Shown here: positions 25,176-37,900 of the stretch, piece by piece
Layout of the letters: each line of letters starts with the position of its first letter
Numbering within the stretch: the first letter of the stretch is position 1
DNA from: Neocallimastix lanati (nom. inval.)
Taxonomy: Eukaryota; Neocallimastigomycota; Neocallimastigomycetes; Neocallimastigales; Neocallimastigaceae
NCBI GenBank assembly: GCA_016946835.1
Contig: JACVTC010000029.1
Location: 333,501-397,500 of the forward strand
Reading direction: 5' to 3'
DNA length: 64,000 bases
Notes under the pieces: generated by a model
What the model was told of the DNA's origin: nothing
What the model saw: the letters and a program-made list of their open reading frames with translations, nothing else
Database searches by the model: none
Translations under genes and position numbers: made by a program

Positions 25176-25412
25176 TTTTTTTTTTTTTTGATATAACTAT
25201 AACTAATTTAAAATATAATTAAAATACCTTGGTACATATCTACTTTGCTGTGATTCATTATAATATACGTTAATTCTTTCTTTTTGATAAGAATTATTAC
25301 CAATATATCTACCAAGTTCATCTATTCCATGTTCTTCATTAATTGTTTCCCAAAATCTTGTACCAATTTGATTACCACATTGCCCAGCTTGAATTGAAAC
25401 AATTTCTCTCAT
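20148..25412 (-). CDS. Divergent beta-tubulin with giant Asn-rich C-terminal extension
   Basis: Five exons: 25412-25228, 24967-24942, 24873-24808, 24699-24559, 24403-20148, all GT-AG and in phase; 1,557 residues against about 445 for normal beta-tubulin. Core hallmarks: MREI start (the tubulin autoregulation motif), [36 protein letters not shown] at 140-146, [30 protein letters not shown] (fungal benzimidazole-type Glu198/Phe200), [13 protein letters not shown] (Lys254, so beta type), [19 protein letters not shown] and EYQQYQD. The M-loop is unusual ([14 protein letters not shown]). An acidic tail ([21 protein letters not shown]) is retained and then runs in the same frame into about 1,100 residues rich in Asn, Ser, Gly, Gln and Met, built partly from 6- and 17-residue tandem repeats. 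The linker has RRAS and KRVS motifs. This is probably a specialised paralogue; a conventional beta-tubulin gene should exist elsewhere. Confidence 0.93.
20745..21130 (-). repeat. 51-bp coding minisatellite in the tubulin extension
   Basis: Tandem 51-bp units, about six to seven copies, encode the 17-residue repeat [17 protein letters not shown] with changes such as G/N/S after NM. The edge copies are more diverged. The reading frame is preserved throughout because the unit is a multiple of three. Confidence 0.9.
22565..23050 (-). repeat. 18-bp coding minisatellite in the tubulin extension
   Basis: About 25 tandem 18-bp units encode the hexapeptide GSNNNM, with M/I/S variants and some GN/QS/RN substitutions. 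Groups of units are themselves duplicated (the motif containing [10 protein letters not shown] appears twice), which indicates recent slippage or unequal exchange. Confidence 0.9.
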
Positions 25413-26380
25413 ATTTTATATATTATAAGAAATATATAAAAAAAAATTTTTTTTTTAATCTTTACTTATTTTTAGAAATAGTGTAATATACAGATCAAAC
25501 TTTATATTGTTAAAATATTTATAAAATATGTATATTCTTAAAGAATTCAAATATATGCTTTATTTTAAATTTTGATCGAATAATTTATATATTTATTTCT
25601 CTTTGTTAAAAATAAAAGATTAAACAATAACTGACTAAATAAATAATATGAATTAAAAATGCTTATATTAGTTCTAAAGCATTTATTATAATGATTATAG
25701 TAATGATAAAAAGAAGAAAATGTTTTTTTGTATTTTGAAAAAAAAAATTTTTTTTTATATATAGTATTCAAAGTTATTTAAAATGAAATCTATTCAATAT
25801 ATATATTATAATATATTAATTCATTGAAAAATATATATAATATTCTCTGTAAAAAGTCCTCGGAAAATTTGGATTTCAAACAAAATGTTTTGCAAAAAAA
25901 TAGTTTAATAGTAGCGTAAAAGTTTATTTAATATAAAGTTATAACAATCGTGTACAAATAAACTTTAAAATAATTTTTCATCTTTAACTTATAAAATTTT
26001 AAATATATTAATTAAAAAATACATATTAAAATCATTATGTTAATATTGGTTAATTATTAAATATTGAAAAGAAAACAAAAAATAAATAATACATTTAATA
26101 TTAATCAATATTTAAATATAATGATATATAAAAGAAAAAAAAAAATTTAATTTCATATTTTTAAAATTTTGATTTTATTTATTAAATAAATATATAAGTT
26201 TACCATACATTATGTGTATATATGTGAAAATATAATTATTATATCTTTATTTTAATAAAAAGAAAAATATAAAGTAATAATTTTATTTAAATAATTAAAA
26301 ACATATTTTATTCGATTAGTATTTTAAATGTGTAATAATAACAAAAAAACATATACAAAATTTTGTTTTAATAAATTTAA
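25413..26380. other. A/T-rich intergenic sequence, probable tubulin promoter side
   Basis: Lies upstream of the beta-tubulin-like start and downstream of the kinesin relic. No gene, RNA or ordered repeat was recognised. A poly-T stretch sits about 30 bases before the tubulin ATG on its strand. Confidence 0.45.
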
Positions 26381-26384
26381 TTCA

Positions 26385-28800
26385 TGATTTTCTTTTGTAG
26401 ATCATTTTTTGTTTTCAAATAAGTATCAATATCATTTTTTATTTTATTAGTAACATTAAAATATTAATGAAAAATTATGTTGTTATTTATCATAGGAGAA
26501 GATAATAACTTATCATATTTCATTAAATTTAAATTATACTGAATAATAGTAGGATCAATTTTATTTACAAGAGGATTAGATTTTAATTTCTGACTACTAT
26601 TTATTGTCTTAGATATTATTTCACTCGTAATTCTTGAATTTGAGTATGATATAGATAGATGACTCAATATTGTGATAAATATTTATTGTCATCATATTCA
26701 TTATTACTACTTTTTTAATGATAGTTTGAAGCTGATGATTACACTTTATGATTATCATTGTCATTGATGATATTTTTTGCTTAATAATTTTCGACTCTTA
26801 TCAAACAGAATAGATTCTGAACTAGAATTATAAAGTATAGATTCATTTACTAATTTCTCAAAGAGAGTTTTATTAGATCCTATTGAATATTTATTTGAAA
26901 TTTCTCTAGATCTTATTTTGCTATTACAATCGTTATTAATAATTTTAAATGAATTCATTTCTTCTTTATTAGTTTTTGAAATTTTATCAATACTATTTTG
27001 TTAATGTAATATATAGATTATAATAAAGAATTATATTATTAACAATTATTTATATTAATATAAATATATATATATATATGCACCTTTCTTTATAATTAAT
27101 TAATAAATATTAAATAGAGAATAAATACTTTTAAATGATGTTTGATGTCTTAAATATATTACTATTAGTGCTATAAGTATTTACAATTTAATAGCCATAA
27201 TCTTTTTTTAACCTATATCTTGCTTTCTTAAGTAAAGTTGTATATGATTTATTTTTATCTTCATTTCCTTTTTGTATTTATATAATTTTTGATACGGATA
27301 ATTGATTTGATTAAAATATTATAAGTTAAAATAAACATTCTGAATTTAATTATATATATTAATATACTTTGATGCAAATTCTGAAGCATCATCTTTATTT
27401 TTCATTTTTTTTCCTCTGATATTAAGGTATCAACACGATTTATAAACTTTGCATTCAAAAATTCTAGTATTTTCATAATTGTAAAAATAAGTTAATTAAA
27501 TGAATATGTAATAATACATATTAAATTTATTCTTTAAGATATAAATATATATTACTTAATATAATTCTATAACTTTTCGTTGTTTCTCTTAATTGTTTAG
27601 CTTCACTAACTTTCATATTAAAAAAGCATATCTTATTTTTCAGTAACCTTTATAAATCAATTTATTTTCAGAAAAATTATTTAAATAAGTATGCACATCT
27701 TGTTTTATTTATTACTATAATATATATGTATATTTGTAAATTTAATATTTAAATATAAATAAAAATTTATTAAATTAAAATCAATTTTCAAAATATTTAT
27801 AGGATTACTTTTTTTTTTTATAATCTGAAAATTTTTCACTTGAATCTTCTCTTTCACTTCTTGCTATAGATAATTCTATTTTAAATCGAACAATTTCATA
27901 TTAATACTTTCAATAACTAATTATGGATCAATATTTCAAAAAAATACTTTTATTAGAAGTAAGAGAAACTCGTCTTGCAAATCAACATATTGATATTGAT
28001 TCCTAATTATTATTAATAATTAATAATTATTTATATTTAAAATATATACTTTTATATAATAATAAATATTTTTATAATGTATAATTTTAATTATATCTAT
28101 TATTTACTTCAATTAATTCAGGTTCTTCTACAATAATAGCAATTATCACAGTTTTACAATTACTATCAAGAAAATTCCTAAAAATATTTGTCATTATTAT
28201 ACATCTATATGTGGGATATGTTGTCTTTTTCCTAAAGCTTTTTTATATAATGTAATAATTACTTATTCTAAAGTAATGAAGTGATAAATTAATAATTTTT
28301 GCTTCTTTTAACAAAACTCCTCTAATTTGAATTGTTGCTATTTTCTCGGAACTTTTTTATATATACAAATAGCTATATTTCAGTATAAAAAAAGAAAAGC
28401 TAAATATATAATTAGTATTACATATTAATAAAACATATATTTATTAGAAATCAAAATGTCTTTTATCTATAAAAATATGAATATTTTTTTATAGTTTATC
28501 ATATTTACCCAACTAAATCTATTAAATGTAGTTTTACTTTTTCTTATAGAGTCATGTTATGGTCTTTTGCAATAGCAATTATAATAAAATGCAGAGACTA
28601 CCGGATGATTTCGGGATTAGATGGGGCTTCTGAATAATTCTATTAGTATCACCTCGAGTTTCATTATGTAGAATTCAAAATTCTATTTTTGGTAAATGTT
28701 TATCATTTAGTAACTTTATTTTTAGACGTCCTTATTCTGGAATAAGTTTAATTGTTGAAACAATCTCTTATGTGATTATCATTAATGTCATATTCGCCAT
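26385..28800 (-). pseudogene. Kinesin-9 (KIF6/KIF9-like) pseudogene, 5' truncated
   Basis: Reading the minus strand downward, pieces of a kinesin motor appear in the correct order: ETRGDTNRIIQKP (about 28660-28615; compare the GDTNR motif of KIF6), VKLHLIDLVG (about 28535-28508), SEKIATIQIRGVLLKEAK then IINLSLHYF (about 28356-28272), GKRQHIPHIDV (about 28240-28203), NCKTVIIAIIVEEPELIE (about 28170-28112), SISIC/FARRVSLTSN (about 28003-27955) and LVIESINMKLFDLK. C-terminal traces follow, SEAKQLRETTKSYRI and LLKKARYRLKKDYGY, matching the conserved KIF6/9 tail. Stops sit at conserved Arg positions (SIC*FARR and DP*LVIE) and before VKLHL. A frame change interrupts the IINLSLHYF/GKRQH junction. 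The ATP-binding half of the motor (GQTGxGKT) is absent. Kinesin-9s work in the flagellar axoneme. Confidence 0.82.
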
Positions 28801-29891
28801 TTTTAATTTCGTTTTTTTTTTTTTTTATTATAATCTATAAAATCGTTTACAATTATCATTATCTATCATTATCATCATTTTTTTTTGAATTTTAAGGAAT
28901 TAACATCATTTAAATATATCATTACTTTTTTTTTTTTTTTTTTTTTTTTTGATATATCTGTCTGAGAGATACAATTTTTCAGTATATATATCTTATTTAT
29001 AATTGTATTATATATAAATATTTTTTCTTATAATAATATAAAACAAATTTCTATTATGCAGAGATGAATTTTTAAAATTAATATTCTATGTAGATTATAG
29101 AGATTATTGAGTATATTACAGCAAAAAGACTATTGAATATTGAATATTTATTATATTTTATTTTAATTTATTATATTATTTATTATTATTATGTATATAT
29201 ATCTCCATTGTTAATTTTAATTATGATAAAAACCTTATGAATTTAATAATCAATATTAATTTAAAAAAAAAATTTTGAATTTTATTATAATAAAAATTCT
29301 TTTTTTAAAAAAAAAAAATTCTAAATTTTTAATAAAAACGTGTAATATTGTGTATTTGTATATAATTAATATAATTATAAAGTATTATAAAAATTTTCAT
29401 TATAGTTTTTATTTTTTTTTTTTTTTTTTTTTTTTTATTTTAAATTATTAAAGTTTTATTGACAGTAAAAATGTTTAAAATAATATACATAACCAATTAA
29501 AATCAAATAAAAAAATCAAACTTTAATAATAATAATAATGATAAAAATCAAACTTTAAAATTAAAAAGTTATAATTTACTAATGAATGATACAAAAAAAA
29601 AAAAAACTAAATAAAAAAAAAAACAAAATATACAATAAACAATTTAACTATCAAAATTTTATATTTTCAAAGATTTTATAATAAGCTTAATTATAATATA
29701 AAAATAAACAATTTTGGTTTATTAATTTTAAAAAATTATAATTTTATTTCTATTAGAAAATAACATATATATTGAATTATATAACAATAATTAATAATTT
29801 AATTTATTTTAATTAAATTCAAATATCATATTTCATATTGTTAATAATTAACATTTTTTGTAAATCATAATAATTTTTTTTAATCAAAACA

Positions 29892-29931
<40 letters not shown>

Positions 29932-30237
29932 ATTATTTATTATTAGAAATTCAATTTTAATTGTAATTTCTTTATTTTTAATCGTTTAATATTTTCTTAT
30001 TTTTATTTCTACATTTTATAATTTTTTAAAATATACCTATTACTACTTTTTATTTCTACTTTTTATTTTTTTTTAAAATATACCTATTTACATTTAGATT
30101 TATATTTAATTACTTCTACTACCAAAATAAAATAATAATAAATATTATATTTAAATTATAATTTTTAGAAAAACAATAAATTTAAAGTGATTAAATATAA
30201 CGATTATATAAAAATATAATAATTTGATTAAATTATA
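28801..30237. other. A/T-rich intergenic sequence
   Basis: Several long T runs (28927-28950, 29408-29436, 29892-29927) and otherwise featureless A/T sequence. The missing 5' half of the kinesin relic was looked for here on the minus strand and not found. Confidence 0.5.
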
Positions 30238-31737
30238 ATGTTAAAATTTGGATTTGGGTTGGGAAAGAAAAATGCCAAAAAAGATGAATCTACTATGAAA
30301 AAAAATGAAGTAATATATATATATATATAAAACTAATACTAAAAAATAATTGTATAATAATAGTAAAAAATATTTAGGTATTTAATAAAAATATTAATAT
30401 ATATATTATATTCCATAATATTTAAATTATAGAAAAAAAATACACATTTAAAGTATTTCGATCAATTAACTGTCAGTGATATACATATATTTAATTTGAA
30501 TGATTTAATATTTGAAAATGCATTACACATAGCTATTCTTAATGATAATAGAGAAAAAATTGATACACTCCTTCAATCAAGAAAAAATAATATAAATAAA
30601 AAAGATTCTATAAAACAGTATACACCATTACATTTAGCTGTTTATTTAAATGATATTGACTTAACTAATCAAATTTTAACAATAAAAAATTTAAATATAG
30701 ATGAAAAGGATGCAGATAATAAAACAGCATTGATTATTGTATGCAAAAAGAACAAATAATTATATGAAATAATATGATTTTTTAGTTTCAAATATCATTG
30801 TGCTTAATTAATATTCTTTTATTTTAATTATTACTTTAATCTTTAAATATAAAAATTTATCTAAAAAATTTTTTATAGGCTTCCATGATGGGTAATAGTC
30901 AAATTGTTCAGACGTTGTTAAATCATAAATCTTCTATAAATTGTACAGACAATATTGGATGTACTGCACTACATTATACTATATTAAATAATGATAGAAA
31001 ATCTTTTAATTTAATACTTGAGAGAAAACCAAATTTGAATTTTATTGATAAAGTATTATATATATATTCAATTTATGAATAAGAATATAAATAAAATGCT
31101 AAAACGTTTAATTTATTAATCAAAAATTTATTTAAAATAATATTCATTGTAGTCTGGGTATTCATATTTACATCATGCTATTCTTCTTAAAAGATATGAA
31201 ATGTCAAAAGAATTAATAGAAGCGAAAATTAATGTTAATATAGTGGATAAAAATGATCAGTTAATATCAATATTATTAAATCATTTATAATATAAATCAT
31301 ATTATAATTGTATATATCAAAATTTTATTATTAATATAATTTATCTATAAATATAAATATAAATATAAATATAAATATAAATATATTTAAGGATTCCATT
31401 GCATCATGCATATATTCAAAATCAAAATACAATAGTTAATTTATTATTAGAAAATGGAAGTTATACAAGAAAAACTGATTTATTTGGTAAAATTCCATCA
31501 GATTATAAAAATTTAAATGGAAATATAAAACAAGAGTCAAATTCTTTTGAATCATCAAATGTAAATACACAAATAAATGAAATAAAATTATTATTATGTT
31601 ATCTCTATTATATTTTCATAATTATATAAATAAGTATTTAATTTTAAAATATTTTTTTTTATTATTTATTATATATTTTTATTATATTTTTATTATATTT
31701 TTATTTATTTTTATTTTATTTTTATTTGTTTAATATA

Positions 31738-31816
<79 letters not shown>

Positions 31817-31894
31817 TTATTTGCATTTTATTTTTAAAATATATTATTTATTTATATATTTATTTTTATTATGAAAATTTAATTAAAATTAATT

Positions 31895-31931
<37 letters not shown>

Positions 31932-34900
31932 GAATCAGAACAATATCAATTAGAAAACACTGATGAAGAATATAATGAAAGTAATTATGATGATTCAAGT
32001 ATAATTTCTTTTGAGAGTTCTCAATTAACTCCAAAAATTACTGATAATAAACAAAATAGTAAAAGAAAGATAAAAGAAAATAATAATGAAAATAAAAAAA
32101 ATAAAAATAGTAGCAATAATAATAAAGATAGAAAAAATTCGAATAAAAGAAATAATATAACTGATGATAATTATTTAACTACAAATTACAAGGTTAGTTA
32201 ATAATATTAAATGAATAAAGTCTTAAATACAATATATCATTAATAATTATTATTAATAATAACATTATTTTTTTTATATATAGGATAATAATATCATAGA
32301 TAAACTTAATCAACCAATTATTAAAATTATTTCACATAAAAAAAAGAATAATCTTGTAGTTCCTGTGGATCATAATGTATTAATTTTTATATATAACAAA
32401 ATTTCATTAAGATAAATTATATTTAAATAAAAAAAATATATATTTATTAATATCTATAATTTATAATAAAAAAATATATATTTATTAATATCTATAATTT
32501 ATAATAAAAAAATATATATTTATTAATATCTATAATTTATAATAAAAAAATATATATTTATTAATATCTATAATTTATAATAAAAAAATATATATTTATT
32601 AATATCTATAATTTATAATAAAAAAATATATATTTATTAATATCTATAATTTATAATAAAAAAATATATATTTATTAATATCTATAATTTATAATAAAAA
32701 AATATATATTTATTAATATCTATAATTTATAATAAAAAAATATATATTTATTAATATCTATAATTTATAATAAAAAAATATATATTTATTAATATCTATA
32801 ATTTATAATAAAAAAATATATATTTATTAATATCTATAATTTATAATAAAAAAATATATATTTATTAATATCTATAATTTATAATAAAAAAATATATATT
32901 TATTAATATCTATAATTTATAATAAATTAAAATATAAAATATTTTTCATTGTTAAAGACCCATGATAATGATAATTTAACAAGTGATCTTTCAATTAGTA
33001 CCTTTTCATATTCTACTAATATATTAAACGAGGATGATGACGATATTGATAAGGATACAAGTTATTCCTCAGAATTATGGAATGAATTTAGTGTTTTAAA
33101 TAAAGATAAAAGAATATTGTCAAATGGTAATACTCTGGAAGAAAGTAAAATGAGCGTTACTGCTGAAATTAAACATGTCTTAAATGATGAATATGAAGAA
33201 TCTTATAACGATGTATGATATATAAATTTTTATATTATATTTATTAGTTTTATTACATATATAATTAATATTTAAAAATATATATTTTATTTTTAGCTAT
33301 CTCTAATGGATGAAGATAAACAAATACCTGAAATATTAAATGTACCACAAAATGTAATGGATTCTATTGATTATTTACATGAAAAAAATAGCAAAAATAT
33401 ATCAGCAAAATTAAAAGCAAAGAATGAAAATAGTAAAAAGGACCCTTATATAGCAAAGAATAAAATGAAAAATATAAATAATAAATATAAAAATTCTAAA
33501 TCAGATGATGAAGATATATCTGATAATTCTATTTTAGAAATAACAGACGATGATTCATTTAATATAAAAAAAAATGAAAAAAATAAAAATAATAAAAATA
33601 AATTATCTAAAACAAGTAATATTAAAATTTTTATTAATAATATATTTTAATAATTGATAATCAATTAAAAAATTAATCATAAAAATAAAATAAAATAAAA
33701 TAAAATAAAAATAAAAGTAAAAAAAAATTAATAAATAATAATATTATTACATATTATAATATTTTTTTTTTAAAAAATATTTAATGGTTTAATAGGCGAT
33801 GAAATTAGTCTTTCGGAATCCTCAAGTTTATCAATTGATGATGAAGAAGAAAATACAGAAAGAAATTATAAAAATAAAAAAGATAGAGATAATAGAAAAA
33901 ATAAAAGGAAAGAGGAAGAGAAAATAAATAATATTCAAATTCATGAAGTACATCTCTCTGAAGATAATAATGAAAATGATGATAGTAGTATTGATTTTTC
34001 AAGTGAAATTATTATGCCAGATAATAGCAATATGAATAATAAGGATATACACATTGAAAAAAATAAGTCAAATAGATCTAGTAAAAAACAAAGCAATAAT
34101 AATAGAAATTATTTGAAAGACAATTCTGAAAAGTACAGTACAATTAAGAAAAATCCAATATCGAAAATTCTTTTCAATGATGATTTAGGAATGGATATGA
34201 AAAATAAAAAAACAATAAATCATAAAGAAATAAGTTATCATAAAGTAATTAATAGAGATGTTAATGATAACAATAAATATATAGGTGAAACTAATTATAA
34301 TGAAATTGATGATAATTTATCTATTCCAGACGACGATAGTTTTTCTATCTCTGATGGTAATGAATATCCTAATAAAATTCATAATAAAAAAAAATACAAT
34401 ATAAATACTAATAATAAAGATGATATATCATTATCAGAAGAAATAATAAGTAATAATGATCAAGAGCTTAATAGTAATGATTCAAATAGTTTAATTAAAA
34501 GTAAACTTGAATATGAAGAATTAAAAAGGAAAGGCTTGCTGTTACAAAATGAAATACATAAAGAAGAAGAATTATTAAAGAATTCAAAGAAAGATGAAGA
34601 AAATCTAAAAAATATTCTTATTGGAAGATTTATGAATAAGAATTCTACTAATTTAAATGATGAAGTTTCTAAACAAAGCCCTAATATGAATGCTAATATG
34701 AAAAACGAAATATCTAGTAATTTTGACGAAACTGAACCTCTTTCAACTGAAATAAATGATTCCAAAATCACAGAGTCTGTTTATATACAGAAAAATGAAG
34801 TTGATAATACTTATTCAGGAAATAATGAAAATTCTGAACTAAATAAAAGTAAAATTATTGATTCTATTGGTGATATAGATATTACTGATCATTTTGAAAA

Positions 34901-37900
34901 TATTTCTAATAATTTAACTAATATAATAGAAGAGTGTAATCAAATGTCAAAAGAAGAAATTATTAAAAAGTTAAAAATTGCTTTAGATGAAAATAATCAA
35001 ATGAAAGAAGTACATAAAAATGATATTAAAAAAATTAATGAACTTAGAAATAATGTATCTAAAAAGTTAGATGATTATTATGAACTTTATGATAAATATC
35101 AAGAATTACTTAAAAGAAAGCCTGAAGATAGTAGTGTTTCAAAGAAAAAAGAGGAATTAAATACAGAATCAGAATTCGAATCCTTATTTAATGAAGATTT
35201 AACGAGCAAAAGCATGAATTATGAAGAATCATTAAAATCCCAAAATAAAAAATTGAAATTAAAAATTAAACACTATGAAAATTTATTAAAAGATAATAGT
35301 ATTGAAATCACCGAAGAAGATATTAAAGATATAGAAAGTGTTAAAGATGAAACTGATATATTGTCTTTTTCTATTACCAACAATAAAACATACGAAGTAG
35401 ATGACACCATTGATATTTTAAATAATGCCATTAATGATAAAAATGAATTCATAGAAAATTTAGAAAAGAAAGTTAAGGAACAACAAAAAATTATTAATGA
35501 TTATGAAGTGATCATGGAAGAAAATAGTAAAGAAAAAAGACAATATATTTCTAATCTTACAAAAGATTTAGACGAAGCCAATGAGAAAAGTCAAAATTTA
35601 ATGGAAAAAATAAATGAATATGAATTTCAAATGGATGAAAAGAACAAGGAAAATGATGAATTATTAGAAAAAATCACAGAATTAGAGAAAAAAAGCAAAG
35701 ATTCACAAAACCAATATGAAGATTTAGATATGAAATTAGAGAAGACTCAAAATAAATTAGAAGAACTTCAAAATGAAAATAATGATCTTAGTAGTAATTT
35801 ACGTGAAGCAAATGATAATATATCCTATTTAAAGAATGAAATTAAAGATTTGATTGAGAAAAAGGAAGATATGACAAAGGAATTAATGAATTATCAAGAA
35901 AATAATAAGTATTTAAATGCTGAATTAGATGAATGTCGTATGATTAATGAAAATTTAACTAATAAACTTAAAAAATACAATGAAGGTAATGAAAGTTTAA
36001 GTACAGATCTTAATGAAAGCAATGAACTTATGGACAGTTCTTCTTTGAAAACTGAAGAAGAAGAAGAAGAAGAAGAAGAAGGAGACGTAAGAGAAGAATC
36101 TGAAAATTCGACTGTAGATAATGAAGCATTATTCCAAAGATATAGTGAGAAAAACATAATCGAATTACTAGAAGAATTTAAGTCTAATCCACCACAAAGA
36201 ATTGAAGAAATATATTGTTTGACTAGTATTATTATTAATCAATTAGAAAATGACTTGAAAATATCTAAACAGCAACTTTTGGAAGAGATAAACTTAAGAG
36301 AATGTATCAGTAAGAAACAAAATAGAAACATAAAATCTATTAATGAACTTGAACAAAGTCTTTCTGAAATTCAGAATCTCTATAAGGAGCAAATGAGTAT
36401 TAATCAAGAAAATGAAAATAAAATTAAGAACCTTCTTAAAACACTATCATATTCCAGTACTCAAATTGAGGATATCCAAAACAAGCTTACAAATCAACAA
36501 GAAAAAATAAATAGCCAAAAGATGATTTATGAAAAAACTAAAGCTTTAGAACAAAAGAATAAAGATTCTCAAATACAATTAAATAAACTTAATAAAATTA
36601 TAGAAGATAATCAAAGTAAGAATGCATTTATTGAAAGAAAATTTGATGAATTCTTCAAAGTATTTAATGAAAAATTAGCCTCTTATGTTAAAACATTCTG
36701 TGAAATTAATATTAAGGAAACATTGGAAAAGAAGAAAGATAATTATCATGTAGGTGTTGATGAAGAAGATATCAAGTCAATAATAAAAGAAAATTCAGAA
36801 TTAAAGAGTAAGCTTGAAATTCTTTCAAGTAATACTAACCACTTTGAAAATCATGATAAAGATGATGATGATGATGAATCTATGAATGAATCAAAGATAA
36901 TGAACACGAAGGAAGAATATAATTCCATGTCAAAGGATGATGTTATTGATCAACTTATAGTCATATTGGGAAAATACAAGGATATCAAGAAGCAATTTGG
37001 AAAGTTACAAGTTTCATATTCTAATTTAGAAAAGACCTATGAAATATTACAAAAAACACATAATAAGCACAAAGAAAAATTAAATGAAAATGAACAAGAA
37101 AAGGTCAATTTATTAGATCGTATTCAACTTTTAGAAGATAATCTAATTAAAGAAAGAAATTACAGTGCTGACTATGACCATTTAAAGAATGAGATTATTA
37201 GTAAAGATAAAGAGCTTGAAAATTCAATTCATTGTATTAATGATATGAAGCGAACTCTTGAAACCATAACCTCTAATTCACATGGTATTCAAAAAGAATT
37301 AGATGAAAAGAATTCACTTATTAATAATTATACTCAAAAGATTAACCAATTAAATAATGAGATAGAAATGAAAAACAAATCTAATGAAGACATTAGAATT
37401 TCCTATGAAACTGAAAATACTAAAAAAATCAAGGATATAGAAAATCTTAAAGCCATTCAATCTAATCTTACAAAAGAATTAGATACCTTGAAAAAGCAAT
37501 ACAATAATCTGCAAGATGAGTATAATCAAAGTATTAAAGATAACAGTAATTCACTTCTTAATGCCGAAAAACAAAAATCTGAAATTGAACTTAAGATGAA
37601 TGCACAAATAAATGAAAATGCAGTATTATCTGCTAAGAATGATTCATTAGAAAGCATTATTAAGAAACAAGAACAAGATATAGAAGAAATCAGTAAGAAG
37701 AAAGAACAATTAAGTGTTAAATTTAATGATGAACGTTTAGCTAATGAAAAATTAAATGGTGAAATTAAAAAGTTAATGATTGAAATAGAATATGGAGAAA
37801 ATGAAAGAAAGAATATTTATAATTCTAAAACTCAAATAGACATTGAATATTCTACATTAAAAAGCGAATATGATACAGTAAGTCAGAAATTAAAAGAATT

